Origin: Amulumruptor sp947039275
Lineage (GTDB): Bacteria; Bacteroidota; Bacteroidia; Bacteroidales; Muribaculaceae
Direction of reading: 5' to 3'
DNA: 64,000 bases
NCBI GenBank assembly: GCA_947039275.1
Contig: CAMQYL010000004.1
Coordinates: forward strand, 1-64,000
The translations under genes were made by a program, and so were the position numbers. A model generated the notes under the pieces. It was given only the letters and a program-made list of their open reading frames with translations. It did not search any database and had not been told where the DNA came from. This document shows, in pieces, positions 35,023 to 44,252 of this stretch. Numbering within the stretch: the first letter of the stretch is position 1; every line of letters begins with the position of its first letter.

Positions 35023-36294
35023 ATGTCGGAATATATTCTCATACTTCCTGCTGTATTTGCATTCTTGGCATATAGAAACAGGCACAATCTGTTAGCTTGT
35101 TGCCTTTATGCGTTCTATGCGCTTGGAAGTTTTACAGGATATATCTTAACCCAGCAGGTTCTTTATCCCGAGATGGAGAATAGCGGGTATCAGCCTATTT
35201 CATGGCAGGCATGTCTGTATCTTCTTGTCGGTTGTCTGATATTATTTTATCCGGTAACTGCTCAGAAGCCTCCTGGAATCATCTCCGTCAAGGTTGATGA
35301 CAAATACTTCTCCATATTAGCTTATGTATTCATTTTCATAAGTTTTATATTCATTGCGTTTGCGATACCAAAAGTATCCAATGTAATGAATAATGTCATT
35401 GATTTCAGTGCTATTAAAGAAGATGTGATGGATGAAGGTTTTCATCTGTCAGATATCTCCATTGTCGAATCTCTGATAGCCAATCAGATTATTCTTAGAC
35501 CTTTCTTCGCATTTCTTTTCATGTATGCGCTTTGCAGGATTGATGGACATAGGAATATGAAGATTTGTCTTGGCATAGCAGTGTTGGTGACACCTCTTGT
35601 GCATTCGATGGCTGCAGCCCACCGAAACATAGCTGTTTTCGCTTTTCTTGATGTCGCTGTCGCTTTTCTGGTCTTTTATAAGACGTTCCCCAAGAAAATA
35701 CGAAAGTCTTTCATAATCGGTCTGAGTGTGATAGGTGGAGCTGTGCTCCTTATTACTGTCCTGTTTGCAGTATTCCGTTTTACAGACGGGCAGGAATATG
35801 TCGAGTATTCCCTGTATAGGTACTTGGGTGAGCCTTTTGTGGATTTCAACACGCTTCTATGGAATACTGATACTTACACTAATGGGCATAAGTCGTTTGA
35901 TTATGCCAGATCATTGTTGGGTATGAGCTATTATGAGAATAATGTTGCCATGCGAGACTCGTTTAAAGCTCCTTATCCAGTCTATTATTTCTACAGCATA
36001 ATTGGATCATTTTATATGGATTTCGGTCCATATATAACTATGATGCTTTTGGTGGGTATCTGTGTAGTATTTACCTGGTTGCTCAGATGTGTATTTAAGA
36101 GACCGGCTTTATCCTTTTATATGCTGTTGTTCCTATATACAGCTGAGACGATAAGAAACTACTTCTATTTCAGTTTCATGGGGATGAATAATCTCATCTT
36201 TATCAAGATGTGCATATTTTATCTTGTAATAGTATTGTTTCTTAGACCGGCTGCCCCTAATGATAGATTGGTTATACCTAAATCGACTCCTTAA
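35023..36294 (+). CDS. O-antigen/oligosaccharide repeat-unit polymerase (Wzy-like)
   Basis: A very hydrophobic 423-residue protein with about 10-12 membrane segments and a large central extramembrane loop (about residues 250-320, with FVDFNTLLWNTDTYTNGHKS). This is the usual Wzy/EpsG-type shape, with little sequence conservation. Between a flippase and an acyltransferase, polymerisation of surface-glycan repeat units is the best guess. It is AT-richer than the neighbouring housekeeping genes, as is common for polymerase genes of variable glycan loci. Confidence 0.7.
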   Translation: MSEYILILPAVFAFLAYRNRHNLLACCLYAFYALGSFTGYILTQQVLYPEMENSGYQPISWQACLYLLVGCLILFYPVTAQKPPGIISVKVDDKYFSILAYVFIFISFIFIAFAIPKVSNVMNNVIDFSAIKEDVMDEGFHLSDISIVESLIANQIILRPFFAFLFMYALCRIDGHRNMKICLGIAVLVTPLVHSMAAAHRNIAVFAFLDVAVAFLVFYKTFPKKIRKSFIIGLSVIGGAVLLITVLFAVFRFTDGQEYVEYSLYRYLGEPFVDFNTLLWNTDTYTNGHKSFDYARSLLGMSYYENNVAMRDSFKAPYPVYYFYSIIGSFYMDFGPYITMMLLVGICVVFTWLLRCVFKRPALSFYMLLFLYTAETIRNYFYFSFMGMNNLIFIKMCIFYLVIVLFLRPAAPNDRLVIPKSTP

Positions 36295-36318
36295 ATATCA
36301 AGTTAAAGAGAATTTCAA

Positions 36319-36894
36319 ATGAAATACCGTATAAGTAGACTCATAAAGAGACTTTATTGGTCCACACGGCTCGGAAAAGTGCAAAAAGGCTGGTATAAAG
36401 GCAAGAATGTCACACTTGACCATCCGGAATGCCTGTTTTTTGGTCGCAATGTGTCGATACATCGTTTCAGCTGCTTCAAACCGTGCACAGAATATGCCGG
36501 CATCAAATATTCTCCAAAGATTGTGGTGGGTGATAATACTATCATCGGCATACGCAATAGTTTTGCAGCAATTAATGGAGTATATATCGGTAACAATGTC
36601 CTTTTTGCAGGTTATGTGCATGTCACGGATCATTCGCATGGGTATGAGGATATCACTCGACCTATAGAAGGTCAACCATTGATATCCAAAGGACCTGTAG
36701 TCATTGAAGATGATTGCTGGCTCGGGTTTAACTGCGAAATTCTCTCCGGGGTACATATCGGGCGACATTGCGTGGTCGCCGCCCATGCTGTTGTCACACA
36801 TGATGTGCCGGCATATAGCATCGTTGCCGGAAATCCAGCCCGCGTAATTAAAAAATATGATGAAAACACTAAGACATGGATAAGCGTGAAATGA
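36319..36894 (+). CDS. Hexapeptide-repeat acetyltransferase (WcaF/Maa-like)
   Basis: A 191-residue left-handed beta-helix acyltransferase. Hexapeptide-type turns include GKNVTLDHPECLFFGRNVSI, VGDNTIIG, IGNNVLFAG, and the typical end VIEDDCWLGFNCEILSGVHI then HCVVAAHAVVTHDVPAYSIV. H203-like catalytic His equivalents are plausible in VHVTDHSHGYED. It would O-acetylate a sugar during glycan assembly. Its stop overlaps the start of the pyruvyl transferase gene (ATGA). Confidence 0.85.
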   Translation: MKYRISRLIKRLYWSTRLGKVQKGWYKGKNVTLDHPECLFFGRNVSIHRFSCFKPCTEYAGIKYSPKIVVGDNTIIGIRNSFAAINGVYIGNNVLFAGYVHVTDHSHGYEDITRPIEGQPLISKGPVVIEDDCWLGFNCEILSGVHIGRHCVVAAHAVVTHDVPAYSIVAGNPARVIKKYDENTKTWISVK

Positions 36895-38048
36895 AAAAAT
36901 ATATCGTTATATCCAATTTCAGATTGAAACAGCCCAACAGGGGCAATGCGGCTCTCTGTTATGGCTCATTCTCGTTCCTGTTGGAAAAAGGCTTGTTGCA
37001 CAAAGGTCAGTCTTTGGCAATATTCCATGTTTTTAAGAAATTCTGGAAGCCCCGCAATCTTCGCACACATACGGAGACTGTTGAGCTTGAGGGCAGCAAA
37101 TGGGAATACAAGGAGTTCCCGGTATTTTTCCTGGAAGCGTGGCTCATCAAAAAACTTGGCATAATACTCCCCTTTACTCCTTTTGGCAGACATGTAAAAG
37201 ATGTGGCATTAGAGGCGGCTGATTATGGCGGCGATGGTTTTGCGGATATATACGGTACTCCGTTGTTTTTTAATCGTATGAACCAGACTGAGCTGTTGAG
37301 AAGGGCTAATGTGCCTCTGGTCATGCTGCCTCAGACCATCGGACCTTTCAAAGACAAGCAAAATGAGCGTGTAGCCTTGGATGTAATGAGATATGCATCG
37401 GAGGTATATGTCAGAGACAGGGCATATGTCAAGGAACTTGACAAGGCAGGTATAAAATATACGGTCACTAAGGATATCTCCGCTTTCATGAAGCCTCAGC
37501 CATGGGACATAGATATAAGGGACAATGCTGTCGGTCTCAATGTCAGCGGTCTGGCGTATCATAATAACTTCAAGGATCTTGCCGGTCAGTTTGACGCCTA
37601 TCCCGAACTGATTGACCGCATCATATCGCATTTCCAGCAGAAGGGGTGTAACGTGTATCTGATACCTCACTCCTACGACTACCAGCATCCTGATGACAAT
37701 GACGATATGACGGCATGTCGAGAGGCTTACAATCGTCATGCTGACAAGACCGGTCTCTACGTGGTCGACAAGGACATGCTTGCGCCTGAAGTCAAGTATG
37801 TGATCAGCCGCATGACATTTTTCATGGGCGCGCGCATGCATGCCAACTTTGCCGCCATCTATACAGGAGTCCCTGTATTCGGCATGGCGTATAGCTATAA
37901 GTTTGCCGGCGCTTTTGCCGCCAACGGTCTCGATGCTGAGAAGCAGACTGCGGTTATCAACAATCTCTCCCCTGAAGATATAGATTCATACATTGCCAAG
38001 ATAGACTCTTACTATAACGAATCAGTAAAGCAGAAACAAGGAAAATGA
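36891..38048 (+). CDS. Polysaccharide pyruvyl transferase family protein
   Basis: About 385 residues, of the CsaB/WcaK-like family that adds ketal pyruvate to sugars or is otherwise glycosyltransferase-like. Signatures are RGNAALCYGSF near the N-terminus, YGGDGFADIYG, VMLPQTIGPFKDKQN, and the C-terminal RMTFFMGARMHANFAAIYTG with VPVFGMAYSYKFAG. The ATG at 36891 is chosen over 36876 because it overlaps the preceding stop as ATGA. Its own stop overlaps the next ATG (38045). Pyruvylation is inferred from the family. Confidence 0.82.
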   Translation: MKKYIVISNFRLKQPNRGNAALCYGSFSFLLEKGLLHKGQSLAIFHVFKKFWKPRNLRTHTETVELEGSKWEYKEFPVFFLEAWLIKKLGIILPFTPFGRHVKDVALEAADYGGDGFADIYGTPLFFNRMNQTELLRRANVPLVMLPQTIGPFKDKQNERVALDVMRYASEVYVRDRAYVKELDKAGIKYTVTKDISAFMKPQPWDIDIRDNAVGLNVSGLAYHNNFKDLAGQFDAYPELIDRIISHFQQKGCNVYLIPHSYDYQHPDDNDDMTACREAYNRHADKTGLYVVDKDMLAPEVKYVISRMTFFMGARMHANFAAIYTGVPVFGMAYSYKFAGAFAANGLDAEKQTAVINNLSPEDIDSYIAKIDSYYNESVKQKQGK

Positions 38049-39118
38049 AGAAGAGAGTGATAGCAATGCACCTTCCTCAGTTTTATCCCTTTAAGGAAAA
38101 TGACGAATGGTGGGGAAAAGGATTTACCGAATGGCGCAATGTAGCTAATGCGCGGCCACGTTTCCGCGGACACTATCAGCCTCATATCCCTTCGGATCTC
38201 GGTTTCTATGACCTGAGGCTTAAGGAGTGCCGCCTCGAGCAGCAGAAGCTTGCCCGCGAATATGGCATAGACGGCTTTTGCTATTACCATTATTGGTTTA
38301 ACGGCCATCTCATCATGGAGAAACCAGTAGAGGGGCATCTTGCCGATAAGGAGGAAACGCTCCCCTTTATGCTCTGCTGGGCAAATGAGGACTGGCACCG
38401 CAACTGGGCGGGCGACTTCAACGAGACCCTCATCAGCCATACCTACAGCAAGGAAGATGATGTGGCTCATTTTAATTACCTGTTGCCCTTCTTTAAGGAT
38501 GAGCGGTATATAAAAGTCAATGGAAGACCGGTTTTTGCAATCTACCGTGCGGATTTCGTTCCTGATATTGATGCTATGATAAGCACCTTCCAGGAGTGTG
38601 CCGCTAAGGAAGGCTTCAGCATATATTTTATCAAAGTTGAAGGACGCGATAAATCACCCCTCCCGGCTTCAATGGATGCCATGATGGAGTTTGCTCCTTT
38701 TAACACCAGCCGCAATTTCGAAAAATTCTGGCATCATCCTTTTGAATCATTCTGCCGCAGGGTCCTACATATCAATTACGGCAAGCAGCTCTATTCATAT
38801 AAAAAGTATATCAAAGACATTGCTGCAAAGCCCAAGACTGACGTAAAGACATTCCCCTCCGTGTTCCCGTCATGGGATAATGCTTCGCGCAGAGTAGGGC
38901 AGCAGTTCCTTGCATTTAAGGGCAGCACGCCTAAGCTGTTTGAAAACCTGTTTGAGACGGTCTACGACTCGTTTACTCCCTACAGTGAGGAAGAAAACTT
39001 CGTTTTCATTAATGCCTGGAATGAATGGGCTGAGGGTAACCATCTTGAACCCGACCTGAAATGGGGTCGAGGTTACCTTGAGGCTATCAGCAAAGTGGTC
39101 AATAAAAGTCAACAATAA
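38045..39118 (+). CDS. WbsX-like (GH99-related) glycan protein
   Basis: A 357-residue protein of the glycosyltransferase WbsX/GH99-like family. Hallmarks are AMHLPQFYPFKENDEWWGKG, FTEWRNVANARPRFRGHYQP, YGIDGFCYYHYWFNG, FMLCWANEDWHRNW and the end FVFINAWNEWAEGNHLEPDL. These TIM-barrel proteins are common in O-antigen and capsule loci. Whether they transfer or cleave sugars is not settled. It starts by ATGA overlap with the pyruvyl transferase gene. Confidence 0.85.
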   Translation: MKKRVIAMHLPQFYPFKENDEWWGKGFTEWRNVANARPRFRGHYQPHIPSDLGFYDLRLKECRLEQQKLAREYGIDGFCYYHYWFNGHLIMEKPVEGHLADKEETLPFMLCWANEDWHRNWAGDFNETLISHTYSKEDDVAHFNYLLPFFKDERYIKVNGRPVFAIYRADFVPDIDAMISTFQECAAKEGFSIYFIKVEGRDKSPLPASMDAMMEFAPFNTSRNFEKFWHHPFESFCRRVLHINYGKQLYSYKKYIKDIAAKPKTDVKTFPSVFPSWDNASRRVGQQFLAFKGSTPKLFENLFETVYDSFTPYSEEENFVFINAWNEWAEGNHLEPDLKWGRGYLEAISKVVNKSQQ

Positions 39119-39125
39119 GATCATA

Positions 39126-40082
39126 ATGGATAAGAATAACAAGTTAGCTATTATCATCCCTGCATATAAGCCCGATTTCTTTCCTCGTGTGCTTGACTCG
39201 CTGGCTGCGCAGACTGATAAACGTTTCACTGTGTATGTGGGCATAGACGGCGTGGATGCGGATTTCGAGTCGGTGGCTGCGCCGTATGCTTCGCGCATCA
39301 ACATCGTAGTGCATCGTTTCGCCGACAACATGGGCGGACATAATCTGGTAGGCCAATGGCACAGATGCATAGACCTCATCAATGATGAGGAATGGATCAT
39401 GATGTTCTCGGATGACGATATGCTTGAGCCTGGCTGTATCGAGGCTTTCTATAAGCGTCTGGAAACGGATAAAGATGCGTTTGACTTATACCACTTTGAG
39501 CTTGACATCATAGATTCATCTGACCGTAAAATCAAAAGCACACCGGCATTCCCTCCGGTTATCAGTGGATTGGAGGTCATGAAACTTAAGAATACGGCTA
39601 AGATAGAGAGTGCTGTCGGCAACTATATCTTCCGTCGCAGTCCTTTTGAAAAAGCAGGCAGATTTGTCAATCTGGATCTGGCATGGGGTAGTGATACAGC
39701 TACCTGGGCACTTCTTGGCAAACACAAAGGAATCGCAACCATTGATGGTCCTAAAGTCTTGTGGCGTTCAAGCGATGTCAATATCACGCCTACTATTGAC
39801 AAGAAGATGATGAAGCGTAAACTTAAGATCTACGGTGACTACATCAACTGGTGTCGTAAAGAATTTGATGAGTTTGGAGACTCTATAGCCCTCTATCACA
39901 TGTTCCGACAGATATTTAATCATTCGCAGTTCCTTTCTTTTTCAGATGCAAAGGGTGCTATCAAGAGCTTCTTTGAAGTGGAGCCACGCATCAAAGGTGC
40001 CTCTCTATGGCGGGGATTGATATATTCCACATACTGGACATATCGACCTGTGCGTTCGATGTTGCATCTGATCAAAGATTAG
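39126..40082 (+). CDS. GT2-family glycosyltransferase
   Basis: The N-terminal GT-A core reads KLAIIIPAYKPDFFPRVLDS and continues to the metal-binding MMFSDDDMLEPGCIEAFY. A C-terminal helical region of about 120 residues follows. The start at 39126 (MDKNNKLAIII) is chosen because the longer frame would overlap the WbsX-like gene by 41 bases. It would add one sugar to the lipid-linked glycan in the cytoplasm; donor and acceptor are unknown. The first step of the cluster's assembly cannot be assigned to it with confidence. Confidence 0.85.
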   Translation: MDKNNKLAIIIPAYKPDFFPRVLDSLAAQTDKRFTVYVGIDGVDADFESVAAPYASRINIVVHRFADNMGGHNLVGQWHRCIDLINDEEWIMMFSDDDMLEPGCIEAFYKRLETDKDAFDLYHFELDIIDSSDRKIKSTPAFPPVISGLEVMKLKNTAKIESAVGNYIFRRSPFEKAGRFVNLDLAWGSDTATWALLGKHKGIATIDGPKVLWRSSDVNITPTIDKKMMKRKLKIYGDYINWCRKEFDEFGDSIALYHMFRQIFNHSQFLSFSDAKGAIKSFFEVEPRIKGASLWRGLIYSTYWTYRPVRSMLHLIKD

Positions 40083-40138
40083 GTATCGTTTTATTTGTTA
40101 TTAAACGCCCTCTAAGGATTTCTAACAGCTATTTTGCC

Positions 40139-41188
40139 ATGATTATACGCAGCAAAGCCCCCCTTCGACTCGGTCTTGCCGGCGGAGGCAGCGATGTATC
40201 GCCCTACAGCGACATGTACGGCGGTCTGATTCTTAATGCTACCATCAATCTTTATGCCTACTGTACTATTGAGGAAACCGATGACGCTCAGATCACTATA
40301 GCGAGCCACGATTCGGGATGCTTCAAGAGCTATCCGCTGTCGCGACAGATGGAGATTGACGGCGAGGCATCGCTCATCAAGGGCGTATATAACCGCGTGA
40401 TGCGTGATTATCCCGATATAGAGCCGCGCGGCTTCAAAATAACTACCTATAACGATGCCCCTGCGGGGTCGGGACTGGGCACTTCGTCGACCATGGTGGT
40501 CGGCATCCTTAAGGCGTTTGTCGAGTGGCTGTCGCTTCCGCTCGGCGATTATGAGGCTTCGCGTCTCGCCTACGAAATCGAGCGCAAGGATCTCGCCCTG
40601 AGCGGCGGTAAGCAGGATCAGTATGCCGCAGCGTTCGGCGGATTCAACTATATGGAGTTTCTTAAAAACGACCTTGTGATAGTCAACCCGCTGAAAATCA
40701 AGCGCTGGATTATCGACGAGCTTGAGGCATCGATGGTGCTATATTTCACAGGTGCGTCACGCTCCAGCGCAGCCATTATTGACGAGCAGCGCAAGAACAC
40801 GTCCTCTGGAAACTCGCAGGCTGTGGAGGCGATGCACCGCATCAAGCAGAGCGCGGTAGACATGAAGCTCGCCCTGCTCAAAGGTGACATGGCTGAATTT
40901 GCCCGCATCCTCGGTCAGGCATGGGAAGACAAGAAGAAAATGGCTGGAGCTATCTCCAATCCGATGATTCAGGAAGCCATGGACACAGCGATTGCTGCCG
41001 GAGCCATATCGGGCAAGGTGAGCGGTGCCGGAGGCGGCGGATTCATTATGTTTGTGGTAGAGCCGACTCTCAAACCCAATGTGGAGAAAGCCCTCTCAAA
41101 GCTCAACGGTTTCGTCATGCCGTTCCAGTTCTCTGACGGCGGTGCGCATTCATGGAAGATATATCCCACCGACAAGGTTGTCAAATAA
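40139..41188 (+). CDS. hddA: D-glycero-D-manno-heptose-7-phosphate kinase (HddA-like)
   Basis: A GHMP-family kinase of about 349 residues. The N-terminal RSKAPLRLGLAGGGSDVSPY and the ATP loop PAGSGLGTSSTMVVG are typical of HddA/HisK-like sugar kinases, and the C-terminal SGKVSGAGGGGFIMFVVE is GHMP motif 3. It would phosphorylate heptose-7-phosphate at C1. The start at 40139 is preferred; the longer frame overlaps the glycosyltransferase gene. It is directly followed by gmhA, hddC and gmhB, so the GDP-heptose pathway reading is strong. Confidence 0.87.
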   Translation: MIIRSKAPLRLGLAGGGSDVSPYSDMYGGLILNATINLYAYCTIEETDDAQITIASHDSGCFKSYPLSRQMEIDGEASLIKGVYNRVMRDYPDIEPRGFKITTYNDAPAGSGLGTSSTMVVGILKAFVEWLSLPLGDYEASRLAYEIERKDLALSGGKQDQYAAAFGGFNYMEFLKNDLVIVNPLKIKRWIIDELEASMVLYFTGASRSSAAIIDEQRKNTSSGNSQAVEAMHRIKQSAVDMKLALLKGDMAEFARILGQAWEDKKKMAGAISNPMIQEAMDTAIAAGAISGKVSGAGGGGFIMFVVEPTLKPNVEKALSKLNGFVMPFQFSDGGAHSWKIYPTDKVVK

Positions 41189-41201
41189 GATTCATAAAGA
41201 G

Positions 41202-41849
41202 ATGAACAGCAATAACTATCTACGCCATCTTGACACCCTTGTCAAGCGTTACCCCCAGCTTGAGGGCTGCCGTAACGACATCGAGCATGCTTTTAATATT
41301 ATGCGTGACACCTACAAGGGGAGCGGCAAGCTCCTCGTGGCAGGTAATGGTGGCTCTGCATCAGATGCCGAGCATATCGTAGGCGAACTGATGAAAGCGT
41401 TCGTGCTGCCGCGTCGTATGTCTTCCGAAGTGTCAGCGCGTCTGTCAGACATAGACCCCGAACTCGGTCCTGTACTGGCTGAAAATCTCCAGCAGGCTCT
41501 CCCTGCCATAGCCCTTGACGGTCATATAGCTCTGAGCACTGCTTATATGAACGATTGCGAGCCTCTGCTCTGCTTCGCGCAGCAGGTCAACGGTTACGGA
41601 TGTCCTGGCGACGTGTTTCTCGGCATCAGTACATCGGGCAACAGTGCCAACATCCTCTATGCCGTCACGATGGCGAAGGTGCGTGGCATGAAAGTCGTAG
41701 GTCTTTCGGGTGCCAAGGAGTCAAAGCTGGCAAAGGCAGCCGATGTGTGTATCCGTGTTCCGGAGACGGAGACGTTCAAGATCCAGGAGCTGCATCTCCC
41801 GGTCTACCACTGTCTGTGCCTGATGCTTGAGGAATACTTCTTCGGATAA
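41202..41849 (+). CDS. gmhA: Sedoheptulose-7-phosphate isomerase
   Basis: A 215-residue SIS-domain protein of the GmhA group. Signatures are LLVAGNGGSASDAEHIVGEL, AFVLPRRM, and GDVFLGISTSGNSANILYAV. It converts sedoheptulose-7-phosphate to D-glycero-D-manno-heptose-7-phosphate, the first step of heptose nucleotide synthesis. The start at 41202 (MNSNNYLRHL) is chosen since the longer frame runs inside hddA. It begins 13 bases after hddA stops. Confidence 0.9.
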   Translation: MNSNNYLRHLDTLVKRYPQLEGCRNDIEHAFNIMRDTYKGSGKLLVAGNGGSASDAEHIVGELMKAFVLPRRMSSEVSARLSDIDPELGPVLAENLQQALPAIALDGHIALSTAYMNDCEPLLCFAQQVNGYGCPGDVFLGISTSGNSANILYAVTMAKVRGMKVVGLSGAKESKLAKAADVCIRVPETETFKIQELHLPVYHCLCLMLEEYFFG

Positions 41850-41879
41850 AACAGAAAACAAATACATCACAATCATCCT

Positions 41880-42596
41880 ATGGAAATCATCATACTTGCA
41901 GGCGGTCTCGGCACGCGTCTGCGCAGCGAAGTTAAGGATGTGCCCAAATGCATGGCTCCCGTGGCAGGGAAGCCGTTCCTGTGGTATCTGCTCACCTATC
42001 TAAAGCGTTACCCCGTTAGCCGGGTCATACTCTCGGTAGGTTACCTTCGCGAAGTCATCAAGGACTGGATTGCAGCCAATGGCAACCAGTTCCCCTACGA
42101 GATAGACTATGCAGTGGAAGAGGTGCCACTCGGAACTGGCGGAGGCATCCGTCTCGCCCTTGACAAGTGTCGTGACGAGAACGTTGTGGTGCTCAACGGC
42201 GACACATTCTTCGATGTAGATCTTGACCGCTTCATGGGTGCGCACGTTGACAGCCCTGCATCCATCACCATAGCCATGAAGCCGATGCGTGACTTTGACC
42301 GCTACGGCAGAGTGATGGTTAATGAAACCGATGGTCGCATCAAGCGTTTTTGCGAGAAAGAGCCATGTGCCGAGGGTCTGATCAATGGCGGCGTATATGC
42401 CATATCACGCAAGCGTCTTGACCTGTCGGAACTTCCCGAAAAGTTCTCATTTGAAAAGGAGGTGCTTGAGCCTGAGAGCGCCCGTGGCAATGTGTACGGA
42501 TACATTTCCGACGGCTATTTCATCGACATCGGCATTCCCGAGGACTATCATAAGGCTGACCGCGAATTTCCACAACTGTTTGACACTGCCGAGTGA
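41880..42596 (+). CDS. hddC: Heptose-1-phosphate guanylyltransferase (HddC-like)
   Basis: A 238-residue sugar-nucleotidyltransferase. The N-terminal loop is LAGGLGTRLRSEVKDVPKCM, with VVVLNGDTFFDVDL for metal/nucleotide binding and YFIDIGIPEDY near the end. Context between gmhA and gmhB points to activation of heptose-1-phosphate, probably as GDP-D-glycero-alpha-D-manno-heptose. GDP versus another nucleotide cannot be proved by eye. Its TGA overlaps the next ATG by one base (TGATG). Confidence 0.83.
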   Translation: MEIIILAGGLGTRLRSEVKDVPKCMAPVAGKPFLWYLLTYLKRYPVSRVILSVGYLREVIKDWIAANGNQFPYEIDYAVEEVPLGTGGGIRLALDKCRDENVVVLNGDTFFDVDLDRFMGAHVDSPASITIAMKPMRDFDRYGRVMVNETDGRIKRFCEKEPCAEGLINGGVYAISRKRLDLSELPEKFSFEKEVLEPESARGNVYGYISDGYFIDIGIPEDYHKADREFPQLFDTAE

Positions 42597-43072
42597 TGAC
42601 ACTTTCTGATATAGATATAAGCGGAGTGCAGACGCTCCTTCTTGACCGAGACGGTGTGATAAATCGTCTCCGCCATAATGACTACGTCAAATGCTGGGAG
42701 GAATTCGAATTTCTCCCGGGAGTGATGGACGATCTGGCGCGGTTTGCATCTTCTGTGTCCCATATATTCATTGTCACCAACCAGCGCGGAGTGGGCAAGG
42801 GGCTGATGACCGAGGCTGACCTCAATGACGTGCACATGCGCATGTGCCAGGAGATAAGCCGCCATGGCGGACGCATCGACGGTATATATTACTGTACTGC
42901 CCTGACCGATGCTGATCCACGCCGCAAGCCTGGCAATGGCATGTTTCTTGACATCCTCCGCGACTATCCCGATGTTGACCCCGCTACATGCCTGATGGTC
43001 GGAGACAGTGACTCCGACATGAAGTTTGCCGCCAACAGCGGCATCCGTGGCATCAAGGTAGATGCACGTTAA
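42596..43072 (+). CDS. gmhB: Heptose-1,7-bisphosphate phosphatase (GmhB-like)
   Basis: A 158-residue HAD phosphatase. Motif I is LLLDRDGVIN, motif II is FIVTNQRGVGKG and motif III/IV is CLMVGDSDSDMKFAANS. It would remove the C7 phosphate of heptose bisphosphate. The loop that carries a cysteine zinc site in many GmhB proteins is here YYCTALTDADPRRKPGNGM, with a single Cys, so the zinc site looks lost or different. The ATG at 42596 is used; the frame formally opens 3 bases earlier at GTG. Confidence 0.83.
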   Translation: MTLSDIDISGVQTLLLDRDGVINRLRHNDYVKCWEEFEFLPGVMDDLARFASSVSHIFIVTNQRGVGKGLMTEADLNDVHMRMCQEISRHGGRIDGIYYCTALTDADPRRKPGNGMFLDILRDYPDVDPATCLMVGDSDSDMKFAANSGIRGIKVDAR

Positions 43073-43096
43073 CCCCCATAAACCCTACCATCGCTA

Positions 43097-44215
43097 ATGG
43101 CAAAACCTCGCATACTATTCATCACTGCCTATGTCCCCAACAAAGCGGCGGCGGGCGAAAAAAACACCATGATCATGCTCAATGACCTTGCGCAGGATTA
43201 TGATGTGGATCTGGTATATTTCAAGTATGACCATGAGGCTCCATATGTGCCTGAGCGTGACAACGTGAAGGTGCTGGAGGTGCTGCATAACTCCACCAAG
43301 ACCAAGCTCTTCGGTATCGTCAACTATCCCCTGTCACATCCGGTGTTTTCCATCCGCTTCAGTTGGGCGAAATTGCGCCGTCTGCGCCGTCTCATCCGTG
43401 GCAAGGACTACAGCGCGGTGATACTCAACCACAGCAACGTGTTTGTCTACGGGCGTTATCTCTGTCCGGGCATTCCTAAGCTGCTTCTTGCCCATGACGT
43501 GATAATCCAACGGGCTTTGCGCCAGTCAGGGCGGTTGATGCAGGCTGTCTGTCGCAGTTCCGAGGGTCGTTCCTTCCGCATGCCCGATGCCCATGTCTAC
43601 TCGTTCTCGCAGAAGGATGTCGACCTGATTAGGGATATATACCATATCCCTGCCGAAGTCAATCTTGACTATATAGATCCCGACATAGTCAGCAAGGAGG
43701 TTACCGGAGTCTATGATTATTTCTTCATGTTCGGCGACTGGACACGCAGTGAGAATCTTGACGGTGCGCGATGGTTCATCGACAATGTGTCGCCGCTGGT
43801 CACAGAGCCTGTTACGGTGAAGATCGTAGGGCGTGGTTTCCCCAAGGCACTTGCCGAGAATGCTCGTGGCAACATCCGTTATGAGCCGCTTGGCTTCGTT
43901 GATGACCCGTATCTGATGCTGTCACGTGCTCGTGCTCTGATATCGCCTCTGTTCCAAGGCGCGGGTATCAAGGTCAAGGTGATAGAATCGCTCGCATGCG
44001 GCACACCCGTGCTCGGCACTCCGATAGCCTTCGAGGGACTGCCCGAGGGATTTTCCGACAGCATGATACTCTGTGACACACCGCAAGATTATGTGGCAGC
44101 CATGGCGACTGTCGGACGTGACGTAGACCGTCGCCGCGACCTCAAGAAGCGTTTTATAGAAGAGTATTCACGCGACAACATACGCCAACGCTTAAACCAT
44201 ATTCTCTCCAAATAG
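43097..44215 (+). CDS. GT4-like glycosyltransferase
   Basis: A 372-residue two-domain GT-B protein. The N-terminus reads PRILFITAYVPNKAAAGEKN. The C-terminal domain has KIVGRGFPKALAENARGNIR, then LISPLFQGAGIKVKVIESLA with CGTPVLGTPIAFEGL, the usual nucleotide-sugar binding region of GT4/GT1-type enzymes. Donor and linkage are unknown; using the GDP-heptose made by the four preceding genes is a reasonable guess, since the gene follows them directly. Confidence 0.82.
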   Translation: MAKPRILFITAYVPNKAAAGEKNTMIMLNDLAQDYDVDLVYFKYDHEAPYVPERDNVKVLEVLHNSTKTKLFGIVNYPLSHPVFSIRFSWAKLRRLRRLIRGKDYSAVILNHSNVFVYGRYLCPGIPKLLLAHDVIIQRALRQSGRLMQAVCRSSEGRSFRMPDAHVYSFSQKDVDLIRDIYHIPAEVNLDYIDPDIVSKEVTGVYDYFFMFGDWTRSENLDGARWFIDNVSPLVTEPVTVKIVGRGFPKALAENARGNIRYEPLGFVDDPYLMLSRARALISPLFQGAGIKVKVIESLACGTPVLGTPIAFEGLPEGFSDSMILCDTPQDYVAAMATVGRDVDRRRDLKKRFIEEYSRDNIRQRLNHILSK

Positions 44216-44252
44216 TAGTACATAGTTTTATCTGATATATCAGACTCAGCTT

